This document shows positions 24,197-33,027 of a DNA stretch of 64,000 bases, in pieces. The stretch is from contig NC_011566.1 in the NCBI RefSeq assembly GCF_000014885.1, positions 682,001-746,000 of the forward strand. The letters run 5' to 3'. Made by a program: the position numbers and the translations under genes. The stretch's first letter is position 1. Each line of letters begins with the position of its first letter. The notes under the pieces are model-generated. The model was not told the DNA's origin and did no database searches. It worked only from the letters and a program-made list of their open reading frames with translations. Source of the stretch: Shewanella piezotolerans WP3 (GTDB lineage Bacteria > Pseudomonadota > Gammaproteobacteria > Enterobacterales > Shewanellaceae).

Positions 24197-26653
24197 ATGA
24201 TACAAGATCCACATATTAAGCGAGAGCAAGAAAAGTACGACAACCCTATCCCAAGTCGTGAGTATATTTTGGAATACTTACGCTCTCAAAAGTCCCCGTT
24301 AACCCGTGAACATATTGCAAATGCACTCAAGATTGAGGGCGAAGAGCAATTAGAAGCTATCCGTCGTAGATTACGAGCGATGGAGCGCGACGGTGAGCTA
24401 GTGTTTACCCGTGGTAAAGCTTATGGCTTACCAGAAAGAATGGATTTACTCACAGGAACCGTGATCGGACATCGCGACGGCTTCGGTTTCCTTAAGCTAG
24501 AAGAGGGCGGTGACGACCTCTATATTAATAACCGTGACATGATGATGTATTTCCACGGTGATAAAGTGCTCGCACAAAAAGCAGGTGTTGACCGTAAAGG
24601 CCGCCGTGAAGCCAGAATTGTGCGTTTAGTTGAGCAAAGAAGCGCTGCACTAGTTGGCCGCTTTCATCTCGATGCTGGCATGGGCTTTGTTATTGCTGAT
24701 GACCGTCGCATCACCCAAGAGATCTTAGTGCCAGAGGAGGACCGTAAAGGTGCTCGTCAGGGCGACATAGTGGTATTAGAGCTAACTCGCAGACCCGGTC
24801 GTTATGTCAAAGCAGCAGCAAGAGTAATCGAAGTACTGGGTCAGCAAATGGCTCCAGGGATGGAGATTGAGATTGCGCTGCGCAATTACGACCTGCCACA
24901 TAAGTGGTCAGGGCTAATTGAGAAGAAGCTCAGAAAAATCCCTGACGAAGTTACAGAGGCGGACAAAGAAGGCCGTGTTGACCTACGTCATTTACCGTTA
25001 GTGACTATTGATGGTGAAGACGCCCGTGATTTTGACGATGCGGTATATGCAGAGAAGAAAAAGTCAGGTGGCTGGCGTTTATGGGTCGCAATTGCTGATG
25101 TGAGCCATTATGTGCGTACTGAATCGGCATTAGACAGAGAAGCGCGCTCGCGTGGTAACTCTGTTTACTTCCCATCTCAAGTCATTCCGATGCTGCCAGA
25201 GAAAATCTCAAATGGCCTGTGTTCGTTGATGCCTGAGGTTGACCGTCTATGTATGGTTGCCGAAATGACTATTTCTGCAGCGGGTAAATTATCGGGATAT
25301 AAGTTTTACCCGGCAGTGATGCACTCTCATGCTCGCCTAACCTATACCCAGGTTGCCGATATGCTAGAGGGCGGAGAGGTGAGTGATAAGCTCAAACCTA
25401 TTTTCCCACATCTGCAAACGTTGCAGTCTTTGTATCTGACATTGGATGAAACCCGAGCTGAACGTGGCGCTATTGCATTCGAAACCACTGAGACTCAGTT
25501 CATTTTCAATGAACAGCGTAAGATTGATAAAATTGTGCCACGCAGCCGTAATCAAGCGCATAAGATCATTGAAGAGTGCATGATTTTAGCCAACGTTGCT
25601 TCAGCAAAGTTCGTTAAAAAGCACAAGGGTGAAGTGTTATACCGAGTGCATGAGGCACCGTCTGAGCAAAAGCTTACCAATTTCAAAGACTTCCTTAAAG
25701 AGCGTGGCTTAACAATGGAAGGCGGCCTAGAGCCTACACCAAAAGACTATCAAGCTGTGATGGAGCAGATTGCTGATAGGCCTGATGCTGAGCTGATTCA
25801 GGTGATGTTATTAAGGTCCATGCGTCAGGCAACGTATACCCCAGATAACGAAGGTCATTTTGGCTTGGCATTAGAGGCATATTCACACTTTACCTCGCCA
25901 ATTCGACGTTACCCAGATCTTATCTTGCACCGCGTTATCCGTTACTTGTTGTCAAAACAAGAGGGAGAGCAATCTGAGCAGTGGACTGCTGATGGCGGTT
26001 ACAACTACAAAATTGAAGAGTTGGATCTTTTAGGTGAGGAGTGTTCAACCACTGAGCGCCGTGCTGACGAAGCCACTCGAGATGTGAACGACTGGCTTAA
26101 ATGTGAGTTTATGCAAGATCATGTTGGTGATACCTTTGAAGCGGTTATTGCATCGGTAACGCACTTTGGCATGTTTGTTCGACTCAACGACCTGTTCATT
26201 GATGGATTAGTGCATATCTCAAGTTTGGGTAGTGACTATTACCAATACGACAACATGCGCCAACGTTTGGTTGGTGAAGCGTCTGGTCAGGTATATCAGA
26301 TTGGCGATACGGTTACGGTAAAGGTTGCAGCTGTGAATCTTGATGACCGTCAAATCGACCTGATGATGGAAGGGGATTCTGCTGGCGGTAAGCGCCGTAA
26401 GCCGAGTAAGCCCATGACTGCGAGAGAGCGTGTTAATCGTGAAGGCGCTAAACTTGCTGATAAAGAGCGCAGTGCAGGCAAAGGCAAACGTACAAGTAGC
26501 ACTAAGAGTGGTGCTAAGTCAGGCTCTCGCTCGACAAGTAAAAACAAATCAAACAGTGGCAGCAAAGCTGACACGACTAAGACAAAAGCTTCTGCAAAAA
26601 AGTCTTCGGCTAAAAAAGCCAAGTCTGCGAAGCGTAGAACGAGTAAGAAATAG
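24197..26653 (+). CDS. rnr: Ribonuclease R
   Basis: An 818-residue 3'-to-5' exoribonuclease able to degrade structured RNA. Order: N-terminal HTH (about 20-85), two cold-shock domains (about 90-250), the RNB catalytic domain with Asp cluster DGEDARDFDDAVY, an S1 domain (about 640-725; GDTFEAVIASVTHFGMFV), then a Lys/Ser/Arg-rich low-complexity tail of about 85 residues that aids binding to structured RNA and ribosomes. Its stop abuts the rlmB start codon. Confidence 0.98.
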   Translation: MIQDPHIKREQEKYDNPIPSREYILEYLRSQKSPLTREHIANALKIEGEEQLEAIRRRLRAMERDGELVFTRGKAYGLPERMDLLTGTVIGHRDGFGFLKLEEGGDDLYINNRDMMMYFHGDKVLAQKAGVDRKGRREARIVRLVEQRSAALVGRFHLDAGMGFVIADDRRITQEILVPEEDRKGARQGDIVVLELTRRPGRYVKAAARVIEVLGQQMAPGMEIEIALRNYDLPHKWSGLIEKKLRKIPDEVTEADKEGRVDLRHLPLVTIDGEDARDFDDAVYAEKKKSGGWRLWVAIADVSHYVRTESALDREARSRGNSVYFPSQVIPMLPEKISNGLCSLMPEVDRLCMVAEMTISAAGKLSGYKFYPAVMHSHARLTYTQVADMLEGGEVSDKLKPIFPHLQTLQSLYLTLDETRAERGAIAFETTETQFIFNEQRKIDKIVPRSRNQAHKIIEECMILANVASAKFVKKHKGEVLYRVHEAPSEQKLTNFKDFLKERGLTMEGGLEPTPKDYQAVMEQIADRPDAELIQVMLLRSMRQATYTPDNEGHFGLALEAYSHFTSPIRRYPDLILHRVIRYLLSKQEGEQSEQWTADGGYNYKIEELDLLGEECSTTERRADEATRDVNDWLKCEFMQDHVGDTFEAVIASVTHFGMFVRLNDLFIDGLVHISSLGSDYYQYDNMRQRLVGEASGQVYQIGDTVTVKVAAVNLDDRQIDLMMEGDSAGGKRRKPSKPMTARERVNREGAKLADKERSAGKGKRTSSTKSGAKSGSRSTSKNKSNSGSKADTTKTKASAKKSSAKKAKSAKRRTSKK

Positions 26654-27397
26654 ATGAAGAAGCAAGATATTACTTTCGGTTTGCATGCTGTTGAAGCTGT
26701 ACTGCAAAATAGCCCTGAACGCGTTATCGAAATCTGGGTGTTACAAGGCCGTGATGACAAGCGATTAATACCAATTTTGGAAATCGCATCGCAGTGGGGT
26801 GTGTCTGTTCAGTACGCTTCTCGTAAAGCGTTAGACGATAAGTCAGCTGGTGGTCAGCATCAGGGCGTTGTGGCAAAGGTGAAAGCTGCCAAGATCCTCA
26901 ATGATAACGATCTGCACGCAATGTTAGATGGCACTGAAACGCCATTTTTGTTGATTCTGGACGGCGTTACCGATCCGCATAATCTGGGGGCATGTTTACG
27001 TAATGCTGATGCTGCTGGTGTACAAGGGATTATCGTACCCAAAGATAACTCTGTTGGGTTAACGCCGGTTGTTAGCAAAGTGGCTTGCGGCGCAGCAGAA
27101 ATAGTTCCGCTATACCAAGTGACCAATCTCGCACGCACTATGCGTAGCTTACAAGATAAAGGGATCTGGATTGCCGGCGCTGCAGGTGAGGCTGATAGCG
27201 ATGTTTACCAAGCTAGCCTAACAGGGCCTCTAGCGATTGCTATGGGGGCAGAAGGTAAAGGGCTTCGCCGCTTAACTCGCGAAAGCTGCGATAGCCTAAT
27301 TTCTATCCCAATGGCGGGCAGTGTATCTAGCCTAAATGTGTCTGTTGCGACGGGGATTTGTCTGTTTGAAGCTGTGCGCCAACGCCTAGCAAAATAG
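26654..27397 (+). CDS. rlmB: 23S rRNA (guanosine-2'-O-)-methyltransferase RlmB
   Basis: A 247-residue SPOUT methyltransferase modifying G2251 of 23S rRNA. The N-terminal substrate-binding domain begins FGLHAVEAVL. The trefoil-knot domain has LDGVTDPHNLGACLRNADAAG, AIAMGAEGKGLRRL and SIPMAGSVSSLNVSVATGICLFEA (each quoted in part). The ATG directly follows the rnr stop, so the two genes are co-transcribed as in most gammaproteobacteria. Confidence 0.98.
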   Translation: MKKQDITFGLHAVEAVLQNSPERVIEIWVLQGRDDKRLIPILEIASQWGVSVQYASRKALDDKSAGGQHQGVVAKVKAAKILNDNDLHAMLDGTETPFLLILDGVTDPHNLGACLRNADAAGVQGIIVPKDNSVGLTPVVSKVACGAAEIVPLYQVTNLARTMRSLQDKGIWIAGAAGEADSDVYQASLTGPLAIAMGAEGKGLRRLTRESCDSLISIPMAGSVSSLNVSVATGICLFEAVRQRLAK

Positions 27398-27441
27398 GTC
27401 TACAAAGAACTAATTAACTACACCTTTCAGGTCATTATTAT

Positions 27442-27478
27442 AAAACGCCGATGAAGCTTTGACTTCATCGGCGTTTTT
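27442..27478 (+). terminator. Rho-independent terminator after rlmB
   Basis: Perfect stem AAAACGCCGATGAAG / CTTCATCGGCGTTTT with loop CTTTGA. Confidence 0.92.
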
Positions 27479-27605
27479 GTATCGATTTGACACTAATTTT
27501 TACAGAATAGTTTGAGTCGACTGTTACTTTTTCTGTATCGACTATTCCACTTTCATTGCGCATGCAGTAGCTTAATTGAACTAATTCTTATAACAGGATG
27601 TTTAC

Positions 27606-29696
27606 ATGCGAAACAAAGTCTTATCTTTATGCGTGCTCAGTTCAATTGCCGCAGCTCCCACTTTTGCTGAAGAGGACAAGTTTCTCTGGCTCGAAGATGT
27701 AGAGGGCAAGAAACCGATGGAGTGGGTTAAGCAGCAAAATTCCCTCTCAGAAAAAGAGATAAAAGCATATAAAGGGTTTGATGAGTTAGTCAGCAATAGC
27801 CTTGCTATTTTGAATAACAAAGAACGGATCCCTTATGCAAGTCGCATGGATGGCTACCTGTATAATTTTTGGAAAGATGAAAAGCATGTCCGTGGTATTT
27901 ACCGTCGTACCACCATGGAGGAGTACGTCAAAGCCGAACCTAAATGGGAAACGGTATTAGATGTTGATGCGCTAGGAAAAGCTGAAGGGGTGAACTGGGT
28001 ATACAAGGGAATGGACTGTCGTTATCCCAATTATGATCGCTGTATGGTATCACTGTCACGCGGCGGAGCAGATGCTGTAGAAGTGCGTGAGTTTGATTTA
28101 AAGCAAAAAGCATTTCTAGATAAAAAGAGTAACCCTTTTACATTGAATGAGGCCAAATCAAGCGTTAGTTGGATAGACAAAGATACTGTTTTTGTTGGTA
28201 CCGATTTCGGAGACGGTAACAGTTTAACTGACTCTGGTTATCCAAAGGTGGTTAAGCAGTGGCAACGTGGTACGCCATTGTCTGCGGCTAAAACAATTTT
28301 TAGTGGTGATAAGGCCTCCGTTGCGGTATCTGGTTATGTCATATATGACGATGAAAAGCCACTACAGCTGGTTACTGAAAGCCTTACTTTTTATACTGCT
28401 CAACATTATGCATATCGTGATAACCAATTGGTTGAGTTACCGTTGCCGAAAGATGCAGACATCAAAGGCTATTTTAATGATCAGCTCTATATAGAGTTGA
28501 AGAGTGAGCTAAAAGCCGGCGGAAAAACCTTTAAGCAGGGAGCTATTGTTTATACTGATCTTGATAAACTGATTGGGCAGAAACCTGAATTTAGTGTGCT
28601 GGTTGAACCAACCGCGACAGCCTCAATTTCCCAAGTTAGGTTTACTAAAGGCGCAATATTAATTACTTGGCTTGATAACGTAAAAAGTAAATTGATACGT
28701 TATCAACAAAAGGGCGGCAAGTGGCAAACACAGCAAGCTCCATTTGATGTCAACGGTACATTAAGCGTATTTGGTGCTGAAGATGACAGCAGTGAGGTCT
28801 TCGTTAACTACACCAGCTTTTTAGAACCGTCTAGCCTTTATCTATTTGATGCTAAGAGCATGAAGGCAAGTAAGTTAAAGGCGATGAAGCAGCAGTTTGC
28901 AGCAGAAAATTTTGAAACGAAGCAGTATTTTGCTAAATCAAAAGACGGCACAAAAGTGCCGTATTTCGTGGTTATGGCAAAGAACATAAAGCTAGATGGT
29001 AAAAACCCAACTCTGCTCTATGGTTATGGCGGTTTTGAAGTATCACTGCGTCCTTCATACTCTGCGACAATCGGCAAAAACTGGTTAGAGCAGGGTGGTG
29101 TATATGTGCTATCTAATATCCGTGGCGGTGGGGAATATGGACCTGCATGGCATCAAGCTGCATTAAAAGAAAATCGCCACAAGGCTTATGAAGACTTTGA
29201 AGCTATAGCTGAGGATTTGGTTAGCCGAAAAATTACTTCGAGTAAACATTTAGGGATCCAAGGTGGCAGTAATGGTGGTCTATTGATGGGGGCTGCCTTT
29301 ACTCGCAACCCTGATCTGTATAACGCCGTCGTGTGTCAAGTGCCGTTACTTGATATGAAGCGTTATAATAAGCTACTGGCTGGGGCTAGTTGGATGGGAG
29401 AATATGGCGACCCTGATATTCCAGCCCAATGGGACTATATAAAAACATTCTCGCCTTATCATAATCTAAACAAAGATACTGCTTACCCTAAAGTGTTCTT
29501 TACTACCTCAACCCGCGATGATCGTGTCCACCCTGGCCATGCTCGTAAAATGGTTGCGAAAATGGAAGATATGGGGATAGATGTGCTGTATTACGAAAAC
29601 ATAGAAGGTGGGCATGCTGGTGCTGCTGATAATAACCAAGCCGCAGAACTCAGCTCTATGGTTTACGCTTATTTAATGCAGCAATTAAAGTCATAG
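27606..29696 (+). CDS. Prolyl oligopeptidase (S9A family), exported
   Basis: A 696-residue serine peptidase with a signal peptide (cleavage near TFAEE). The N-terminal segment WLEDVEGKKPMEWVKQQN is the S9A signature, then a seven-bladed propeller, then the alpha/beta-hydrolase domain. Catalytic Ser555 is in GGSNGGLLMG, the Asp is in STRDDRVHPGH (638/639) and His670 in EGGHAGA. It is predicted to cleave short proline-containing peptides in the periplasm. It stands alone between terminators. Confidence 0.93.
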   Translation: MRNKVLSLCVLSSIAAAPTFAEEDKFLWLEDVEGKKPMEWVKQQNSLSEKEIKAYKGFDELVSNSLAILNNKERIPYASRMDGYLYNFWKDEKHVRGIYRRTTMEEYVKAEPKWETVLDVDALGKAEGVNWVYKGMDCRYPNYDRCMVSLSRGGADAVEVREFDLKQKAFLDKKSNPFTLNEAKSSVSWIDKDTVFVGTDFGDGNSLTDSGYPKVVKQWQRGTPLSAAKTIFSGDKASVAVSGYVIYDDEKPLQLVTESLTFYTAQHYAYRDNQLVELPLPKDADIKGYFNDQLYIELKSELKAGGKTFKQGAIVYTDLDKLIGQKPEFSVLVEPTATASISQVRFTKGAILITWLDNVKSKLIRYQQKGGKWQTQQAPFDVNGTLSVFGAEDDSSEVFVNYTSFLEPSSLYLFDAKSMKASKLKAMKQQFAAENFETKQYFAKSKDGTKVPYFVVMAKNIKLDGKNPTLLYGYGGFEVSLRPSYSATIGKNWLEQGGVYVLSNIRGGGEYGPAWHQAALKENRHKAYEDFEAIAEDLVSRKITSSKHLGIQGGSNGGLLMGAAFTRNPDLYNAVVCQVPLLDMKRYNKLLAGASWMGEYGDPDIPAQWDYIKTFSPYHNLNKDTAYPKVFFTTSTRDDRVHPGHARKMVAKMEDMGIDVLYYENIEGGHAGAADNNQAAELSSMVYAYLMQQLKS

Positions 29697-29713
29697 AGAG
29701 GCGCTGCTAATCG

Positions 29714-29754
29714 AATTGCCCTTGAGTTCACTCTAAGCAAACTCAAGGGCAAAT
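29714..29754. terminator. Bidirectional terminator between convergent genes
   Basis: A long stem, TTGCCCTTGAGTT / AACTCAAGGGCAA, flanked by AATT and AAATT. It lies between the S9A peptidase and the oppositely oriented DUF481 gene. Confidence 0.75.
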
Positions 29755-29766
29755 TATCGAATCTGC

Positions 29767-30510
29767 CTATTGAAAGGTATAAAGTAGATTAAAGGTTGTG
29801 ATGGTGTCAGTTTGCTTTGAGCCCTCAGGTACTACTTGGGTGTACTTAATATTGACACCTATCTTGAATGCCCAGTCTTGAAAAAGGGTATTTTTATAGC
29901 TCATATCTAAAGTCAACGTGTTGTTGTCTTCACCAACCTCAGAGGTTAAATCAGCATTAAGGCTAGTATACTCTTGTAGTTTCTGTTCAAACTTTGCCGC
30001 AGTACGCAAAATAACATCTTTATTGGCTTCAGGATTAGGGATAGTGTCTGTCGCAATCGGTAAGTTATAGCGATAACCCGGACCGACTTCTAAACTAAGT
30101 TTGGTGCTCGAGTTGGAAATTGCGTCGAAACCATAACCGCCTGAAATAGTCGATACTTGAGTGTAACTACCAAACTTATCCCAGGTGAAGTCACCACGGC
30201 CAAATACATAGCCACTGTAGAATTTATAGCTAGACTGCAGCTGCAGATCGTACTTTTCTGAAGTGGTCTTTTCATCATCGGCGGCAAAATAGGCTTTAAT
30301 AGTCCCTTCTTGTCTAGTCGCATCAGTATCGTAAACCAATTTTGTACGACCATTAAAGCTGCTCGATTCAGTATTACCGGTATTAAGCTGGAAACCAGCT
30401 TCTATTTCGGCAGTAAAATCACTTGGCGGTTCTTGATAATCAGGCGGTACAAGTGCATGGGCTACAGGCGAGCAAAATAGTGTTAAGACTGCGGTAAGGA
30501 TTCTAGACAT
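29767..30510 (-). CDS. DUF481 (YdiY-like) outer-membrane beta-barrel protein
   Basis: A 247-residue protein with a signal peptide (ending VAHA). It is built of alternating amphipathic strands typical of DUF481: AEIEAGFQLNTGNTES, RTKLVYDTDATRQEGT, VGPGYRYNL, and a terminal aromatic strand ending LLYTFQ. It is likely a small outer-membrane barrel; function unknown. Transcribed alone, convergent with the peptidase gene. Confidence 0.85.
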   Translation of the reverse strand: MSRILTAVLTLFCSPVAHALVPPDYQEPPSDFTAEIEAGFQLNTGNTESSSFNGRTKLVYDTDATRQEGTIKAYFAADDEKTTSEKYDLQLQSSYKFYSGYVFGRGDFTWDKFGSYTQVSTISGGYGFDAISNSSTKLSLEVGPGYRYNLPIATDTIPNPEANKDVILRTAAKFEQKLQEYTSLNADLTSEVGEDNNTLTLDMSYKNTLFQDWAFKIGVNIKYTQVVPEGSKQTDTITTFNLLYTFQ

Positions 30511-30793
30511 TATTATTCTTGGTATGCTGTTCTAGGTTGAAAGTAAAATTAAGCAATGCGACATCATACCTAGAATCAGCTGTAGCGCAAACTAGATTCC
30601 TGCTTGTTATGTTTCCCAACTATATCTTGCAGACAATTGGGGAGCGATTTGTTCTAAAGTGATATTGATAGTCATGTCTATACAAGCGAACTCATCCTTC
30701 AATTTGTGCCAAAGGGGACGTAATCAAGGTCGACTAATGTCGCTAGCATCGAAAAGTGTGACAACAGCTAAATTGATGACTCACTTAAAACTA

Positions 30794-30825
30794 CACCTAT
30801 AACGCAGTTAATTGCGTTATAGGTG
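30794..30825. repeat. Perfect 13-bp inverted repeat upstream of rpsF promoter
   Basis: CACCTATAACGCA and TGCGTTATAGGTG flank a GTTAAT loop, ending nine bases before the -35 box of the rpsF promoter. There is no T-run, so it is more likely a regulatory or repeat element than a terminator. Confidence 0.5.
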
Positions 30826-30834
30826 AGTTATCGC

Positions 30835-30863
30835 TTGAGTCTCGTCGCTAATTTATGTATTAT
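30835..30863 (+). promoter_or_regulatory. Sigma-70 promoter of rpsF operon
   Basis: TTGAGT (30835-30840), exact 17-bp spacer, TATTAT (30858-30863), then the GC-rich discriminator CCGCGG. The spacing is optimal, and it is the only good match ahead of rpsF. Confidence 0.7.
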
Positions 30864-30895
30864 TCCGCGGCTTAAATCAGTCACTTTAATTAGTT

Positions 30896-30950
30896 CCTTG
30901 CCTCTATTAGGTTTGACTGAGCCAACAACGAGGCTAGATAACCGTAAGGA
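30896..30950 (+). promoter_or_regulatory. Probable S6:S18 ribosomal-protein leader
   Basis: CCTTGCCTC (30896-30904) can pair with GAGGC (30930-30934) and, across an 11-base bulge containing CCG (30942-30944), with AAGG (30946-30949). The stem therefore takes in the Shine-Dalgarno AAGGAG of rpsF. A CCG-containing bulge in a stem before rpsF is the hallmark of the S6:S18 leader at which the S6-S18 complex represses translation. The assignment is by eye. Confidence 0.6.
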
Positions 30951-30958
30951 GCAAAAAA

Positions 30959-31372
30959 ATGCGTCACTATGAAATCGTATTTTTAGTTCACCCTGATCAG
31001 AGTGAGCAAGTGCCAGGTATGATCGAGCGTTACACGGGTATTCTTACCCAAGCTGGCGGTCAAATTCACCGTTTAGAAGACTGGGGCCGTCGTCAACTGG
31101 CTTACCCAATCATCGAGTTGCATAAAGCTCACTATGTTCTTATGAACGTAGAGACTACTGCAGAATCGGTTGAAGAACTTGAAACAGCTTTCCGTTTCAA
31201 CGACGCTGTTTTGCGTAGCATGGTTATGCGTACTAAAGCTGCCATCACTGAAGCATCTCCAATGGCTAAAGCTAAAGACGAACGCGATACACGTCGTTCA
31301 TCTGAAGAGCGTGCACCTCGTGCAGAAGCTACTGAAGAAGTTAAAGAAAGCGCTGAAAACACAGCTGAGTAA
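30959..31372 (+). CDS. rpsF: 30S ribosomal protein S6
   Basis: A 137-residue S6 (RHYEIVFLVHPDQSEQVPGM, DWGRRQLAYPI, HYVLMNVETT). The C-terminal tail of about 35 residues is acidic (EEVKESAENTAE), where E. coli RimK-type glutamylation occurs in the homolog. First gene of the rpsF-priB-rpsR-rplI operon. It is slightly longer than average because of the tail. Confidence 0.99.
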   Translation: MRHYEIVFLVHPDQSEQVPGMIERYTGILTQAGGQIHRLEDWGRRQLAYPIIELHKAHYVLMNVETTAESVEELETAFRFNDAVLRSMVMRTKAAITEASPMAKAKDERDTRRSSEERAPRAEATEEVKESAENTAE

Positions 31373-31380
31373 GTTTTTTT

Positions 31381-31686
31381 GTGACCACAAACAATTTGGT
31401 ACTAGCAGGAACCATTACGCGTTCTAGACGATTTGATAGCCCAGCAGGCATTGCCCATACGGTACTGATGTTGGAGCACAAATCTCAACGTTATGAAGCA
31501 GAAATGCTACGCAACGTTTATTGTCAAATTCAAGTTGTATTAAGTGGTGAACGCTTTAACAGCGTTACAGAAAATCTGAAAGCCGGCGTAGAAATCCAAG
31601 TCGAAGGTTTCCTTAATCTGCAACAGAGCAGAAACGGTCAAAATCGTTTGGTTTTACACGCTGAAAATGTCGAATTGAAAACTTAG
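31381..31686 (+). CDS. priB: Primosomal replication protein PriB
   Basis: A 101-residue OB-fold protein (TTNNLVLAGTITRSRRFDSPAGI, quoted in part; FLNLQQSRNGQNRLVLHAENV). Start codon GTG 8 bp after the rpsF stop. PriB binds ssDNA and stimulates PriA during replication restart. Its place between rpsF and rpsR is universal in gammaproteobacteria that have it. Confidence 0.96.
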   Translation: MTTNNLVLAGTITRSRRFDSPAGIAHTVLMLEHKSQRYEAEMLRNVYCQIQVVLSGERFNSVTENLKAGVEIQVEGFLNLQQSRNGQNRLVLHAENVELKT

Positions 31687-31697
31687 GAGACTGTCAC

Positions 31698-31925
31698 ATG
31701 GCACGTTATTTCCGTCGTCGCAAGTTCTGCCGTTTTACTGCAGAAGGCGTTACCGAGATCGATTACAAAGATATCGTTACTTTGAAGAACTACATCACTG
31801 AAAGTGGTAAAATTGTTCCTAGTCGTATCACTGGTACAAATGCTAAATATCAACGTCAACTAGCTCGCGCTATCAAGCGTGCTCGTTATCTTTCTCTACT
31901 GCCGTACACTGATTTACATCAGTAA
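31698..31925 (+). CDS. rpsR: 30S ribosomal protein S18
   Basis: A 75-residue S18 (ARYFRRRKFCRFTAEGV, YKDIVTLKNYITESGKIVPSR, YQRQLARAIKRARYLSLLPY). It forms a heterodimer with S6 on the 30S platform, and the S6-S18 complex is the presumed ligand of the leader upstream of rpsF. Confidence 0.99.
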   Translation: MARYFRRRKFCRFTAEGVTEIDYKDIVTLKNYITESGKIVPSRITGTNAKYQRQLARAIKRARYLSLLPYTDLHQ

Positions 31926-31952
31926 TACTGCAATAATTTAGAGGAATATAAA

Positions 31953-32405
31953 ATGAACGTTATTTTACTTGATAAAATCGCTAACCTAGGCAACTTGGGT
32001 GACCAAGTTTCTGTAAAAGCTGGTTACGCTCGTAACTTCCTTTTACCACAAGGTAAAGCTGTTGTTGCTAACGCTGCTAACACTGAAGTTTTTGAAGCAC
32101 GTCGTGCTGAACTAGAAGCTAAGTTAGCTGAAGAATTAGCTGCTGCTTCTGCTCGTGCAGAAAAAATCACTGCACTAGAAGCTGTTGTTATCGCTTCTAA
32201 AGCTGGTGACGAAGGCAAGCTATTTGGATCTATTGGTAACCGTGACGTAGCTGATGCAGTTACTGCTGCTGGCGTTGAGCTTGCTAAAAGCGAAGTACGT
32301 CTACCACTAGGTGCATTGCGCAACACTGGTGATTTCGAAGTTGAAGTTCAACTTCACACTGAAGTTAAAGCTATTGTTAAGCTTTCTGTTGTTGCAGAAG
32401 ACTAA
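31953..32405 (+). CDS. rplI: 50S ribosomal protein L9
   Basis: A 150-residue L9. N-domain MNVILLDKIANLGNLGDQV with VKAGYARNFLLPQGKA, long connecting helix (about 45-80, EARRAELEAKLAEELAA), and C-domain LFGSIGNRDVADAV. Last gene of the operon, followed by a terminator. Confidence 0.99.
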   Translation: MNVILLDKIANLGNLGDQVSVKAGYARNFLLPQGKAVVANAANTEVFEARRAELEAKLAEELAAASARAEKITALEAVVIASKAGDEGKLFGSIGNRDVADAVTAAGVELAKSEVRLPLGALRNTGDFEVEVQLHTEVKAIVKLSVVAED

Positions 32406-32448
32406 TATTTTGCATTAATACCTTCGGGTATTGGCAAAGCTTTAATTT

Positions 32449-32487
32449 AAAACACCGCACTAATTTAATTAGCGCGGTGTTTTTTTA
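32449..32487 (+). terminator. Rho-independent terminator after rplI
   Basis: AACACCGCRC-type stem (AACACCGCAC / GCGCGGTGTT, one mismatch) followed by TTTTTTT. Confidence 0.85.
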
Positions 32488-32547
32488 TGTCTGAAATTTA
32501 TTCTGAATAGACCATGTATTTAAACGTATTACGGTAACAATAGTGAG

Positions 32548-32914
32548 GTAATACCATCAGTATAAAAATTCGGTCGTTCAGCGATAGTTTAGCCGTTTTG
32601 AGCTAAGGTCAATAAATACTCCTCGATACCTGTTCCTGCGTTACTCTAGCTCCTATATCCATGTAGTCGTGCATGAAAGACATTCTTCACCAAATCCATG
32701 TGGTTTGTAACAAGTTAAAAGCAAAGTGCTTCTAGGTTCGCGCTCATTAACGCAGCACAAGAACCGTTAAACTCGCCTGTAGGCAGTGTTTTTGGCTTGC
32801 TACTTCTGCATTGAAAAACGCACAAAGGTATAACCATTATATTATTTATCCAACTTGAATGAGTTCGCGAGTAAACACTCTGAGACGATCAACTTCTTAT
32901 GCTGATAAGTATAA
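32548..32914 (+). repeat. MITE-like interspersed repeat, copy C
   Basis: About 365 bp with imperfect terminal inverted repeats: left AATACCATCAGTATAAAAA, right (reverse complement) TTATACTTATCAGCATAAG followed by TTGATCGTCTCAGAG. It shares TACTCCTCG, TGCGTTACTC, GTCGTGCAT and CCATGTGGTTTGTAA with copy B, and CATTAACGCAGCA with copy A. No coding frame. It lies between the rplI terminator and the TonB-receptor terminator. Confidence 0.75.
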
Positions 32915-32951
32915 GCTTTGATGACAGATGTGATTAGCTGATTAATAGGGC

Positions 32952-32982
32952 AAAAAAAAGGGCACAAAATTAATTTGTGCCC
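32952..32982 (-). terminator. Terminator after TonB-dependent receptor
   Basis: Stem GGGCACAAA / TTTGTGCCC with an eight-base A-tract on the plus strand, giving a U-run on the minus-strand transcript. Confidence 0.85.
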
Positions 32983-33027
32983 TATAAGGGAATGTTACAT
33001 TTTTATAGCTCTATAGAGAGCACTTTT

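Noticed and set aside
26350..26760. 136-residue minus-strand frame opposite the rnr tail
   Set aside because: Leu/Ala/Phe-rich sequence is the complement of the Lys/Ser-rich RNase R tail; not a gene.
10583..32914. The three related repeats as boundaries of an integrated island
   Set aside because: Genes between them are conserved housekeeping genes and copy A is in opposite orientation, so they look like independent insertions.
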